A stretch of DNA of 40,312 nucleotides from an uncultured Bacteroidales bacterium (GCA_900317125.1 ONFR01000026.1:1-40312); one strand, 5' to 3'; counted from the stretch's first letter, positions 1 to 8,387 are shown. The notes: generated from the letters alone by a model not told the origin. A program made the numbers and translations.

Positions 1-227
1 ACGACAAAGTACAACGCCCCGCACAACCGCCTCCGCAGGCACGCAGTTGTGCCGGGGCCTGACAAAAGAAAAGGTGCCGGGGCTCGGGGTGTGCATGTGA
101 CAATGTCCATCCCCCACGCCGCCGGCACCCGGGCACGGAGCGGTCGCTCCTTTCCAAACAACGCACATGCGAATACAATACCATAAATATATAAGGGGAG
201 TTCTATAAATTAAATGACTAAATTTCA
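1..227. other. GC-rich leader region, no gene recognised
   Basis: No convincing reading frame is seen in this stretch. It is GC-rich up to about base 165 and then turns abruptly AT-rich. The arms GGTGCCGG (73-80) and CCGGCACC (122-129) could pair as a hairpin. It may be the tail of an upstream transcription unit or flanking DNA of the insertion sequence that follows. The outer IS end could not be fixed because no clear terminal inverted repeat was found. Confidence 0.4.
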
Positions 228-259
228 TTTTGTTATATCAATATTTTTTCGTATTTTTG
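228..259 (+). promoter_or_regulatory. Bacteroidetes-type promoter of the IS5 transposase
   Basis: TTTTG at 228-232 is followed after 19 bases by TATTTTTG at 252-259. This matches the Bacteroidetes -33/-7 consensus (TTTG, about 19 bases, TAnnTTTG). The transposase ATG lies 27 bases downstream. Confidence 0.6.
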
Positions 260-286
260 CAGTATTAACAGAAAAATACAGCATCT

Positions 287-1420
287 ATGAAATACCGTAA
301 TAATCAAGGCGTTGGACTATTTGACAAGGAGAACACCCTTCAGGAATTACTCGAAAACGGCAATCCGCTGCCTAAGTTGAAGGAAATCATAGACTTTGAG
401 CAGTTCCGCGACATTCTTGAGCCTGTGTTTGATAACACGAAAAAGAAGAGTAATGCGGGTCGCAAGCCGTTCGACCCGGTGTTCATGTTCAAGGTGCTGT
501 TCCTGCAGAGGCTTTACGGCATGAGCGACCCACAGATAGAATACCACATCAAAGACAGGACGAGTTTCCGGGACTTTCTTGACATCCAGAGTGTCGACGA
601 TGTTCCCGATGAGAAAACCGTGTGGAAATACAAGGATGCGCTGGCACAAATCGGGACATACGACGAATTGTTCAAGAGATTCAACAGGTATCTCGACAGT
701 ATAGGACTGATTGTGAACGAGGGCAAGATTATCGACGCGAGTTTTGTCATTGCCCCACGGCAGCGCAACACCCGCGAGGAGAACAAGAAGATAAAGGAGG
801 GGAAAGGAAAGGAATTGTTCAACGACAACCCACACAAGAAGTGCCACAACGTTGCACAAAGCGAGAGCAATAGGAACTTGTTCCTATTGCCGAGCCAAAG
901 CAACGTCATCGAAGATAAGGACATAGATGCCCAGTGGGTGAAGAAACATGGCGAGCGGTTCTACGGGTACAAGGACAACGTGGAAATATGCAACAAAACC
1001 AAGCTGATACGAAACTACACGGTGTGTGCCGCCAACCGCCACGACTCCAAGGAGACGGAGCACGTACTGACGGAGCCGCCCAAGGAGGCCCACGGAGAGC
1101 CGGCGTGGCTCGACGCGGAATATGCTGGGATGGAGGATGTGGTGAGAGCGAAACACATGACTCCGATAATCTGCGAGAAAGGCACGAGAGGCCATCCTTT
1201 GACGGACGAGCAGAAGGAGCGCAACCGCCAGAAGTCGAAGGTGCGGAGCCGCGTGGAGCATGTCTTCGGATTTATGGAACAGACAATGGGAGGTTTGGTG
1301 TTCCGTGGAGTGGGAATGGTGAGGCCAAAAGCCAACATAGCACTGACAAACCTTGTCTACAACATGTGCAGACTTGTGCAGATTAAGAAATACCAACCTA
1401 ATTTAATTGCGGTCCAATAG
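287..1420 (+). CDS. IS5-family DDE transposase
   Basis: This 377-residue transposase catalyses cut-and-paste movement of its insertion sequence. The N-terminal part (about 25-125) has the DUF772-like helical domain seen in IS5-group transposases. The C-terminal part is a DDE (DDE_Tnp_1-like) core: Asp150 in KIIDASFV, Asp276 in WLDAEYAG and Glu324 in SRVEHVFG. The reading frame is full length, with its own promoter just upstream, so it may be active. One oddity is a stretch of about 23 residues (about 187-210) between NPHKKCH and KDIDAQW. Related transposases, as I remember them, run directly from one block to the other. The insert is centred on a 24-base palindrome at 867-890. No convincing terminal inverted repeats were identified, so only the gene is annotated. 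IS family is confident; subgroup is not assigned. Confidence 0.88.
   Translation: MKYRNNQGVGLFDKENTLQELLENGNPLPKLKEIIDFEQFRDILEPVFDNTKKKSNAGRKPFDPVFMFKVLFLQRLYGMSDPQIEYHIKDRTSFRDFLDIQSVDDVPDEKTVWKYKDALAQIGTYDELFKRFNRYLDSIGLIVNEGKIIDASFVIAPRQRNTREENKKIKEGKGKELFNDNPHKKCHNVAQSESNRNLFLLPSQSNVIEDKDIDAQWVKKHGERFYGYKDNVEICNKTKLIRNYTVCAANRHDSKETEHVLTEPPKEAHGEPAWLDAEYAGMEDVVRAKHMTPIICEKGTRGHPLTDEQKERNRQKSKVRSRVEHVFGFMEQTMGGLVFRGVGMVRPKANIALTNLVYNMCRLVQIKKYQPNLIAVQ
867..890. repeat. palindrome inside the transposase gene
   Basis: Perfect inverted repeat with 11-base arms (GCAATAGGAAC, 867-877, and its complement at 880-890) and a 2-base loop. It lies in the centre of the apparent in-frame insertion of the IS5 transposase. 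Confidence 0.8.
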
Positions 1421-1471
1421 GCAGAATATCAAATGATTACCCCCACCCTCAAAAATATGACAAATAATTTA

Positions 1472-1501
1472 TTGTCAAATGAAAAAATAGTCGTATCTTT
1501 G
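1472..1501 (+). promoter_or_regulatory. Bacteroidetes-type promoter
   Basis: TTG at 1472-1474, 19 bases, then TATCTTTG at 1494-1501: a textbook Bacteroidetes promoter. It lies between the transposase stop and the small Cys-rich gene and should start transcription about 40 bases before the ATG at 1551. Confidence 0.65.
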
Positions 1502-1550
1502 TACCCGTAAACCAATTGTTAAACAACGGTTGTCTGGCAGATTATTCTTC

Positions 1551-2039
1551 ATGTGTTCCTGTGAGGATTATTGGTGTAGAAAACAGGGTACGTATGTTGA
1601 GAAATATTGTGTATTCAAGTTTCCCGATGGTGAAGACTATTCTCAATATTATGTTATTTTTGATCATTTTAAACTGCAACCCAGTGTAAAACCAGATATT
1701 TGTAGGCCAATACGATTGCACAATGGGTACTATCTGAGTAATTCACGTACTTACGATGCAAGTTCATGGACCTATTTAAATTTCACTTACGATGAGTTGG
1801 AGGCAGGTCTTGTGCCGGATGATTGGAATAATCATTGGCAGGACTATGTTCTGGTGGATTGTCCGTATGACGAATACTATTCTGTAGTATATCAAGGTTG
1901 TCGAAGTTGGGGATTGGAAACGGTGCCGGGTTATTGCCCTCAATGCACCCAAACCTATGGTGTTGATACAGCCTGGTTGAATGCAGCGATAGACAATGGC
2001 GATTTCTTTGTTTTACAAACAGTACATAGAAGGAAATAA
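1551..2039 (+). CDS. small Cys-rich hypothetical protein
   Basis: I do not recognise this 162-residue protein. The frame is open from a TTG at 1530, but the first ATG is at 1551 and fits the promoter at 1472-1501 better. The protein is rich in Tyr, Trp and Asp. It has Cys clusters at the start (MCSCEDYWC) and a CPQC motif near the C-terminus, so metal binding or disulfides are possible. There is no signal peptide, membrane segment or lipobox. It is AT-rich and follows the insertion sequence, so it could be cargo or a truncated remnant of a larger gene whose 5' part was lost when the IS inserted. Function is unknown. Confidence 0.6.
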   Translation: MCSCEDYWCRKQGTYVEKYCVFKFPDGEDYSQYYVIFDHFKLQPSVKPDICRPIRLHNGYYLSNSRTYDASSWTYLNFTYDELEAGLVPDDWNNHWQDYVLVDCPYDEYYSVVYQGCRSWGLETVPGYCPQCTQTYGVDTAWLNAAIDNGDFFVLQTVHRRK

Positions 2040-2158
2040 TTGTTGATCATTTAACTTAACATAGCGTCTTTTCCTCAAGGTGTTTATTTTGTTGTAGTTC
2101 ACAGCCGTAATAGCACATACTCTTTAAAATTCTTTAAACAATAATACTTTAAAAAAAC

Positions 2159-2833
2159 ATGAAACATATTAACCATATCATTGTCATTGTTGCCCTGTCG
2201 CTCATGGAATCGGGCTGTTGGCTCTACAAACCACAGTTGGCAGATGTGCCACTTATTGAGCATAAGGGCGATGTCAGGGTGGCGGGTTCGGTATATCTAT
2301 GCCCAGCCACAGGTGCTACAGCGACAATATCGGCTGGTTTGACCAACCGTCTGGCATTGCAGCTGCATACCGATTACGAGTCGCGAGATGTCCACTATTC
2401 CCATGCGGCTCTCGGCCTGTACAGGTCATTGGGCAAAAGAGTCCGGGAAGGCTATCTCGGCGTCGGATACGGAAACGGAAATGTTTATATCGATGCAGAA
2501 GCGGCCTCGGCGCGTGGTCCATACTTTTGCGGTTTTGCCCAGTTTAATTATGGATGGCATCTAAGTGAGCATAGCGACATAGGACTATCAATGAAAGCAG
2601 GGAGGATGTTCTCCTGCTTCAGGGGCGTTTCGAGAGGATACTCTTATGGCGAAGACCCCTTTGGACCACGATGGAGTACACTGCTTGAACCCCAGGTGTT
2701 TTTCCGTATAGGCGGCGATTGCGTCAAGTTCCAGACACAGTTGGGCTACATTCACATGTTCCTGTGGCCCCAAGACCCAGTTTTACGCTATGTCCCATTG
2801 TCATTTAGTATGGGAATTAATATTACCCTATAA
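2159..2833 (+). CDS. predicted lipoprotein with beta-barrel-like body
   Basis: This 224-residue protein begins with a lipoprotein signal peptide: a hydrophobic stretch at about 7-17, then MESGCW with the lipidated Cys near residue 20. The mature part starts with a motif (PLIEHKGDVRVAGS) that I associate with a widespread uncharacterised Bacteroidetes outer-membrane family. It continues as alternating strands rich in Gly, Tyr and Phe (LGVGYGNGNVYID, FAQFNYGW, LSMKAGRMF, LGYIHMF, SFSMGINITL), as in small outer-membrane barrels. It is therefore probably outer-membrane-associated, but the substrate or partner is unknown. It stands alone between the Cys-rich gene and a transposase remnant on the opposite strand. 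No clear -7 box was found upstream. Confidence 0.7.
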   Translation: MKHINHIIVIVALSLMESGCWLYKPQLADVPLIEHKGDVRVAGSVYLCPATGATATISAGLTNRLALQLHTDYESRDVHYSHAALGLYRSLGKRVREGYLGVGYGNGNVYIDAEAASARGPYFCGFAQFNYGWHLSEHSDIGLSMKAGRMFSCFRGVSRGYSYGEDPFGPRWSTLLEPQVFFRIGGDCVKFQTQLGYIHMFLWPQDPVLRYVPLSFSMGINITL

Positions 2834-2867
2834 TGCAAAGGCTTTATTTTAATCGCTCTTATTTAAT

Positions 2868-3398
2868 TCAAGACTGATTTTTCACAAGGATGGGTAGACT
2901 GGGGCGTAAGGGAATGGACGTGCAGGCTTCTTCAAACATGGTTGATGCCACATAGCGCATCATTCTGGCCACTTTCTCGCGGAGTGTCCCCGTCTTGTGT
3001 TCCACGACATTGTTCCATGTCAGGTAATTGTTAAGGTATTTTGACGAGACTCCCTTGAATCCGGCGAGAAACAGCTTCAGCTTGGAGTGATATGCATTGA
3101 GGTGCTGTATGTGGTATATGCCTTTCACGGTTTTCTTGCCTCCTTTTATCTGCACCAGACCATTGCCGTTGTCCTTGGAAAATCTACGGTAAGAGGCATC
3201 CTCGTCGGTGCACAGTGTGGCATCGGGACTCACATGACCGCCGAGCACCTCCCTTACGGCCTTGGTAGAGCACTTGCCAAGCTTGGCCACCTTGCTCACG
3301 GCATTCCCCTTCCTGTCGATGGCGCACGGAACGCACACAAGCTCGTCCGACAGGCCTCCTCCCCGCAAGGCTCCTCCTCGCAGAAACTCATCCTGCAA
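2868..3398 (-). pseudogene. truncated ISXO2/IS1595-type transposase
   Basis: The translation matches the ISXO2-like DDE domain of IS1595-family transposases. It contains the block LSDELVCVPCAIDR, the catalytic-region block LCTDEDASYRRF, and the C-terminal HLNAYHSKLKLFLAGFKGVSSKYL with YLTWNN. The frame has no ATG, opens only with a TTG, and has an in-frame TGA four codons further upstream. The N-terminal zinc-ribbon/helix-turn-helix half expected for this family is missing. It is thus a 5'-truncated, presumably dead copy of about 176 codons. The lost end borders the repeat-rich region at 3399-3805. The family call is strong; whether the acidic residue near the N-terminus (QDEF) is the first catalytic Asp is uncertain. 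Confidence 0.8.
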
Positions 3399-3469
3399 TA
3401 GCAGAGGTCAAGAAGTGTATCCAATTCCAAATGCACTGTTCACTTAATGCAACCACCATCTATATTGAC

Positions 3470-3520
3470 GAACACGAATGGCACGATTAACAATTTGTTT
3501 GATTCGTGCCATTCGTGTTC
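3470..3520. repeat. 17-bp perfect inverted repeat (hairpin)
   Basis: GAACACGAATGGCACGA at 3470-3486 is exactly complemented at 3504-3520, with a 17-base loop. There is no T-tract after either arm, so it is not an obvious terminator. Similar words built on 'cgtgccattcgtgttc' are, from memory, common dispersed intergenic repeats in Bacteroidales. Confidence 0.85.
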
Positions 3521-3640
3521 TGAAGGCAACCTCCAATAATTATCCAAATAATACATTGCTTGGTAATGAGAATTCATGTTTTACCTCTTATTTTAACATG
3601 AATTACCGAGTCTCAGCGGACGTCACGCCACGACCCTCTT

Positions 3641-3749
3641 GGGTCGTTCAATCACGGCTCGATGCTGCCTGCTTCCCGGCTTGTTTTCCGTTATCATATC
3701 GAGTAACGATGCTATAACGATACTATCACGAAGCAGGATTGAACGGCCC
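3641..3749. repeat. MITE-like element, copy A
   Basis: The 13-base ends GGGTCGTTCAATC (3641-3653) and GATTGAACGGCCC (3737-3749) are inverted repeats with one mismatch and enclose about 83 bases with no gene. The interior contains CGTTATC and ATAACGATAC words. A related element of nearly the same length lies at 20766-20873. It also ends in GATTGAACGGCCC and has the same internal words. Size, inverted ends and dispersion suggest a small non-autonomous repeat. Confidence 0.55.
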
Positions 3750-3805
3750 CTCTCGGTATGTGGTAACCCAAATCGGTCATTAGACGGACCTGGCATAAAC
3801 CCTAA

Positions 3806-6553
3806 CTAAAAGACAGCTATCTGTCCATCGATGCCGAGGAGGCCGGCGGGGGTGGTGGGGACGTTACGTTTGAGGATGTAGTGCTGGATGACTTTGTCGT
3901 CGGTCAGGGTGTGGACGTAGTTGTTGAGGGTGGTGGTGACGCGGACTTGGATGGTGTTGAGACCGGGGTGCAGCAGTGGGGCTGCATTGTAGTATATCCT
4001 TTCGCCGTACCACTTCACACCGCAGCTGGTGCCGTTTACTATCAGTTCGCAGATGTCGTACACTTGTCCGAGGTCGAATATGGGGTTGGGGCCGATGCTG
4101 TCGAATGGAATCTGTGCAGTGTAGGTGAGGGTGCCGGAGAAGTCGTTGAACGGTGTTTCGCGGAGGTCGCATAGTTGCTGCATGACGGTGTCGCGTGTCC
4201 AGCCCTCGATGGCGTGGTGGAGCGAGAGGTGCCACGAGGTGTGGATGGGGAAGTATTCCTGTCCTTCGTGGTAGTCAGGAGACCAGTATGAAGATGTAAA
4301 TGTGTCAGTGCTTTCAAAGAGGATGAAGAGGCTTTCGGCGGGGGGGAGGTAGAGCCAGGCAGCGCCGTCGTCCAGCTCCAGCAGCTGTTTCTCGTCGGTG
4401 GCGGCATTGTAAACGCAGGCTGTGCGGTGCTGGTAGATCTCTTTTGGGAATAGGATGGTAGAGCCTACTGCGCTGCGAAGGCAGGCATTGACGAAGAGGA
4501 AGATGTCGTCGCCACGGTCGTTGCGGTAGTGGTTCTGCAGCAGGTAGCGGTTGGGTTCCTCTATCGCGACGGCATGCGGGAGTTTGTATTCCGATTGTGC
4601 GGTGCGGTACCACTCGAGGTAGTTGCGGTCGGGGAGGTCGGGAACTTCTAGAATTGAAAATGGAAAATGGAAAATGGAGAATGAGGGGTCCCATGTGATG
4701 GGTGGCGGAACGAGCAAGGTGGAGTAGGCTCTTTTGCCTACGATGAGCCTGCCGTCGCGGACGGTGGCGGTGTCGAGCTGGCGGGGGGTGACGAAGTCGC
4801 AGTTGCCGCCGTTCTTGTGTACGGCCTCCCACAGCAGGAAGGGGATGTCGTAGGGGCTGCCTTTGGGGTAGTTGGGGAAGGGTTCGGTCTGCACGCCGTA
4901 TTGCGCCCAGAGGCTGTCGACGGGCAGGAGGATGGCGATGTCGGTCTGCATGTCGGCATTTTGGAGTATGGCACTCATGCGGCTGCGGTATTCGTTGAGC
5001 AGGTGGAAGTAGGGCCACCAGGTGTTCTGCTCGTTGAGGTAGCTGCCGTATTGCACCCAGCCGGGGAAACCCGCCTGGGGGGGAGAGTAGTTGAAGCCAT
5101 GCCATACGGAGTGGGTGATGCCGCTGATGGCGCTCATGTCGCTGCCCAGTTTGAGCAGTTCGAGGGTGGTCTCGAACATGCGGTAGGTGTTGGTCATCTC
5201 CTCGGCGCTGACGAGTCGGCGGCCACGCTGGTGGGCGGCAGAGGAGACCAGCTTGTTGATCATGGTGTAGGCGCGGCCGCGGCGGTAGTCGCTGTCGGGC
5301 ATTTCCTCGCCGATGCGGTGGCGCAGGTAGTTGGTGGTCCAGCTTTCGCCCTCGGGGATGTCGTAGGCGGTGGAGCTGAGGAGGGGGAAGAATCCCCGAC
5401 CGTAGGCCTGTCCGCGTGACTTTACTCCTTGCCCCCTGCACCAGTCGGCGAAGACGGTGGTGAACCGCTCGTGGAGAAGCTGGGCTTTGGTACGCTCGAA
5501 GTGGAGCCGGGCCATTTGAATCTTCCGCTCCATTTCGGGCGATTTGTGTGCACCGTAGTCGTAGCTGGTCACCTCGCCCAGCCGTCCTGTGGGGAAGAGG
5601 ACAAAGGGCAGCCATGGCATGAGGTCGTAGCAACGGCGGCGGCGGAACTCCTCGGCAAAGTCGGTTGTCCAGTTTGCCCCTTCGAGTTCCATGCTGTCGG
5701 CAAAGTAGGCACGCAGCCAGTTCTTCATGGGTCCCAGTTTCCCCTCCAGCGTGTGCGACATGTTGTAAAGGAAATGGCGCACCGCCTGGCGGTTCATGTG
5801 GTCGAGGATGGGTCCCGAGGCCCCGGGGGCTCCGTTGATGACACTGGCGAAAGAGGTGCAGCGTACCAGGGCGTACATGTAGAATTGAGAATTGAGAGTT
5901 GAGAATTGAGAATTGAGAGTTGAGAATTGAGAGTTTGTTTCTGCATCTGGATAATTTGCTATTATCAATTTTGAGTTCTCACTTTTCATTGTGACTGAAT
6001 CCAGTTTTCCCGGCATGGCTAGTTTTATCATCTGCCTGATGTCGGTGATGCTGTCGGGGACGATGAAGAGGTCTACCAGTTCGAACTGCCGGTCGGGGTT
6101 GGGCTCTGTCACTTTGGGGTCGACGGCGTCGAATATCTGTTGCCGGGTGATGGTGAACGGTTTTCCGTCGGAGAGATCCACGGGGATTGCGTAAGTGAGC
6201 ATCACTTGTGCACGGTATTCCATGGGGAGGGATTCCATGCCGAAGGGCCAGCCGGAGCCGACGAGGAGGTCGCACTGCATGCCCAGCCGCTTGGCTTCGC
6301 GGAGGGTGGAGCCCAAAGCCTCGAGCCATTCGTCGCCGAGCCAGGTGAGGGAGGGGATGCCTAACGAGTCGCACCGCTTGGAGGGGAACTCGATGGGGTT
6401 GATTTCAACACCGCCTATGCCTGCGTTCCACCACCAACGCACCCAAGGCCTTCCGTCCTCCATGGCAGAGAGATGTCCCTCGGCAGAGCCCTGTCCTCGT
6501 AAGGGCACCTCCGAAGCGAGTAGTATCAGTCCGATAATCAGCCATCTTTTCAT
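3806..6553 (-). CDS. secreted GH106-like glycoside hydrolase, internally altered
   Basis: This 915-residue protein is probably a secreted enzyme of the GH106-like group (alpha-L-rhamnosidase and relatives). The start at 6553 is chosen because MKRWLIIGLILLASE is a signal peptide; the frame stays open to 6784 without family features. Family hallmarks are RPWVRWWW (about 35-42), AGIGGVEINPIEFP (44-57), CDLLVGSGWPFG (94-105) and a central block around EGANWTTDFAEEF (about 291-303). In related proteins about 20-25 residues separate the WWW motif from AGIGGVEI. Here they are nearly adjacent, suggesting an in-frame deletion. Two heptamer repeats are translated in frame, giving NSQFSTL units at about 207-224 and an FSIFHFPFSI stretch near 625. 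Activity is therefore doubtful. It is not in a Sus-type locus. Confidence 0.75.
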   Translation of the reverse strand: MKRWLIIGLILLASEVPLRGQGSAEGHLSAMEDGRPWVRWWWNAGIGGVEINPIEFPSKRCDSLGIPSLTWLGDEWLEALGSTLREAKRLGMQCDLLVGSGWPFGMESLPMEYRAQVMLTYAIPVDLSDGKPFTITRQQIFDAVDPKVTEPNPDRQFELVDLFIVPDSITDIRQMIKLAMPGKLDSVTMKSENSKLIIANYPDAETNSQFSTLNSQFSTLNSQFYMYALVRCTSFASVINGAPGASGPILDHMNRQAVRHFLYNMSHTLEGKLGPMKNWLRAYFADSMELEGANWTTDFAEEFRRRRCYDLMPWLPFVLFPTGRLGEVTSYDYGAHKSPEMERKIQMARLHFERTKAQLLHERFTTVFADWCRGQGVKSRGQAYGRGFFPLLSSTAYDIPEGESWTTNYLRHRIGEEMPDSDYRRGRAYTMINKLVSSAAHQRGRRLVSAEEMTNTYRMFETTLELLKLGSDMSAISGITHSVWHGFNYSPPQAGFPGWVQYGSYLNEQNTWWPYFHLLNEYRSRMSAILQNADMQTDIAILLPVDSLWAQYGVQTEPFPNYPKGSPYDIPFLLWEAVHKNGGNCDFVTPRQLDTATVRDGRLIVGKRAYSTLLVPPPITWDPSFSIFHFPFSILEVPDLPDRNYLEWYRTAQSEYKLPHAVAIEEPNRYLLQNHYRNDRGDDIFLFVNACLRSAVGSTILFPKEIYQHRTACVYNAATDEKQLLELDDGAAWLYLPPAESLFILFESTDTFTSSYWSPDYHEGQEYFPIHTSWHLSLHHAIEGWTRDTVMQQLCDLRETPFNDFSGTLTYTAQIPFDSIGPNPIFDLGQVYDICELIVNGTSCGVKWYGERIYYNAAPLLHPGLNTIQVRVTTTLNNYVHTLTDDKVIQHYILKRNVPTTPAGLLGIDGQIAVF
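4651..4684. repeat. heptamer repeat within the GH106-like gene
   Basis: About five tandem 7-base units of the form gaattga/aaatgga/gaatga. On the coding strand they are read as an aromatic-rich stretch (SFSIFHFPFSI), probably an insertion in a surface loop. Confidence 0.75.
5881..5934. repeat. heptamer repeat within the GH106-like gene
   Basis: About seven tandem 7-base units alternating between gaattga and gagttga. Three units make 21 bases, so the insertion keeps the frame and is read as the 7-residue repeat NSQFSTL. Confidence 0.85.
6200..6425. repeat. 226-bp direct repeat, copy 1 (inside GH106-like gene)
   Basis: These bases recur at 9358-9583 in the same orientation, without gaps and with only about half a dozen mismatches by eye. 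One edge coincides with the point where the GH106-like protein appears to have lost residues (between RWWWN and AGIGG). Confidence 0.9.
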
Positions 6554-6858
6554 ATCAAATATGGCAGCATCGCCTCTTACTTTTGTTGAGTGATGATGTA
6601 ACAATTTTTGATAACATATTGTATTATTCGACTCTTTATCAACGATGATTCTGTACTTCTTTTTACTTAATGTTGCACTTGTCACTGGAAATAAAGATTG
6701 ACATTGCACAATAAATCTCCAGAAATCAAGGTTTAGGACTTTTCTTCTACGGAAGAGACGGTCGAATTCGTGAGTGTGACTCACATGGCAACAACTAATT
6801 CCAGCCGAAGAGTAACCACTAGGAAGTTCTCAAACTTCGCATCCCTCTTTTTACTTCC
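6554..6858. other. intergenic region upstream of the GH106-like gene
   Basis: These 305 bases hold no gene I can support. An open frame continues upstream from the GH106-like gene to an ATG at 6784, but its translation has no signal peptide or family similarity. The region should contain the GH106 promoter and the 3' end of the neighbouring operon. No good TAnnTTTG box was found. Confidence 0.5.
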
Positions 6859-7722
6859 TCACTTTAAGCTATACTGTAATATTGCTATCGGCACAGCGGA
6901 AAACAGGCATTTATTCAGTCTTACAGCCATCCGTTTATTAAAATGAGACACCCCTTTGTCAATGAAACAAGTCATGGGGATGTCCTTTTCACAAGGATTC
7001 AGGTCCACCCAGAAATGCTTGCAAAGATATGTTTCCCAAACATAATTCACAAAACTCGGTTTCAAATTCATCTGTGCTGCATCCTCTTTTGGCTTATATT
7101 TGACACTCTTGACAGCACCTCCCTCGCTTTTCTCTAATTCCAGTTCATAATGCCAATAGTTCAATGCTGTTGGAGAATGCCTCAAGAAAATGCGGCCCGA
7201 ACCTTTATAAATTTTTTTTCTTTCAAAATTATTGGTCACAATATCGTCTTTCAAGCCCTCGTAGTAATCTTGCAGATTTTGGGCTTCTATTTTGTTATCA
7301 AAACGTGCCTGATGTTTTGAAGGCTTTCCATGAAGACTTTTGGCCTTATATACCATCAGAAAACAATCTTCAACTATTATTGCTTTTTTCCTATAAGTCC
7401 AAGGTTTTACCAATTTACCATTCCAATCATCAATATACTTCCTCATCTTCAGATCAAACTTAGCCGAGGAAATGGGGAATTCCTGCCTCAACATTGTCAT
7501 CGACATATATGGTATACGCTCAAAAAAGTCGGAAAGCAGCGACGAATCCTGTTTTACTATACCCGAACCGTCTGAAAGAATCTTAATGTCTTTTGGACAA
7601 AAATGTCTGTCAACCCTCCGTGCTACAGCAAAGTCACCGTATTTCAGAAGACTGTCAACCTCAACCATCTTGTTTAAGCCGATATGAGGCACCATGAATG
7701 AAGGATAACGTTTCATCTTCAT
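6859..7722 (-). CDS. hypothetical protein, third gene of AT-rich operon
   Basis: I do not recognise this 287-residue protein. It is basic, with many Lys and Arg residues. It has no signal peptide and no clear membrane segment, and is probably cytoplasmic. Visible features are aromatic-rich stretches (LNYWHYELELEKSEGG near 185-200; FVNYVWETYLCKHFWVD near 225-241). It starts 3 bases after the stop of the gene before it in transcription order and is surely co-transcribed with it. Its base composition is clearly more AT-rich than the flanking enzyme genes. The operon has no mobility gene of its own, but lies between two copies of a 226-bp repeat. It may act with the TIGR04255-like protein. Confidence 0.65.
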   Translation of the reverse strand: MKMKRYPSFMVPHIGLNKMVEVDSLLKYGDFAVARRVDRHFCPKDIKILSDGSGIVKQDSSLLSDFFERIPYMSMTMLRQEFPISSAKFDLKMRKYIDDWNGKLVKPWTYRKKAIIVEDCFLMVYKAKSLHGKPSKHQARFDNKIEAQNLQDYYEGLKDDIVTNNFERKKIYKGSGRIFLRHSPTALNYWHYELELEKSEGGAVKSVKYKPKEDAAQMNLKPSFVNYVWETYLCKHFWVDLNPCEKDIPMTCFIDKGVSHFNKRMAVRLNKCLFSAVPIAILQYSLK

Positions 7723-7725
7723 GCT

Positions 7726-8382
7726 TTAGGCAAGGGTTTTAAGTTGTGCAACCACGTTCACAACCTTCCGCATCAACTCACGTAAAGGCATCTCGTCAAT
7801 AACCAATGTGTTATGGTTTCTGGCCAATGAGAACATCACATTGCCTGAAGCATCACCTATAGTTTTTGCTACTGAAAGGAATATGCCCTCTTGCATATTC
7901 AAATTGAAGTCAATCATACTTTTTTTTCTACTCACATCCACAAACACGTCCTCGATCGGAAGACGGCACAACTCCCTAGTCATTGACTTGAACAATGGCA
8001 GAAAATGGTCTATATCATCTTGATTCTCGTCAAAATTTTCATAGAATGAATCCTGAAGTTTTCTTACCACCACTTTTCTCTGCCACGGAAGTGGGTTTTC
8101 CCTAACCAACACAGTGTAGTCTGTCTGATTTATGGAAACGGTAATGCCAGATAGTAATGAATTCGTGAAATGACTATTGTTAACCATCTCGATATCTGGA
8201 CTATTGTCGATATTTGCTTGGTATTTTCCCATCTCATCAGACTGGGCATCAATTGAGGTAACAACTAGGAAAAGAGCCAATGCAGTCACCTTTATTTTAT
8301 GACCAATTGTGCTGACAGGAGCCGAATAAAGATTATCTAAACTGTCAAACTTTGTTTCTTCTGTTGCTACTGTATATGCCAT
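7726..8382 (-). CDS. hypothetical protein with one hydrophobic segment
   Basis: This 218-residue protein is not recognised. About 29 N-terminal residues precede one hydrophobic segment (KVTALALFLVVTSIDA, about 31-46). That segment could be a membrane anchor or an unusually late signal peptide, since it ends in a plausible cleavage site (DAQS). The rest is mixed alpha/beta with several acidic patches (FDENQDDIDHF) and an LVIDEMPLREL stretch near the C-terminus. It sits in the middle of the three-gene operon, 5 bases after the TIGR04255-like gene and 3 bases before the 287-residue protein. That spacing suggests a stoichiometric complex. Function unknown. Confidence 0.65.
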   Translation of the reverse strand: MAYTVATEETKFDSLDNLYSAPVSTIGHKIKVTALALFLVVTSIDAQSDEMGKYQANIDNSPDIEMVNNSHFTNSLLSGITVSINQTDYTVLVRENPLPWQRKVVVRKLQDSFYENFDENQDDIDHFLPLFKSMTRELCRLPIEDVFVDVSRKKSMIDFNLNMQEGIFLSVAKTIGDASGNVMFSLARNHNTLVIDEMPLRELMRKVVNVVAQLKTLA

Positions 8383-8387
8383 GACGA

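Larger units (their letters stand above)
3399..3805. other. gene-free repeat region
   Basis: No supported gene lies in these 407 bases; a 79-codon frame at 3478-3717 has no coding character. The region holds a 17-base perfect hairpin (3470-3520) and a MITE-like repeat (3641-3749). The 15-base block at 3767-3781 recurs inverted at 20637-20651. It separates the transposase remnant from the 3' end of the GH106-like gene. Confidence 0.7.

Noticed and set aside
190..1460. full IS5 element with terminal inverted repeats
   Set aside because: Candidate ends (GGGGAG near 195 and the complement of CCCCCACCCTC near 1441) match only in a run of G, which is too weak to define the element.
4314..5633. 439-codon minus-strand frame inside the GH106-like gene
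   Set aside because: Frame-shifted shadow of the real gene, with Arg/Pro/His-rich nonsense composition.
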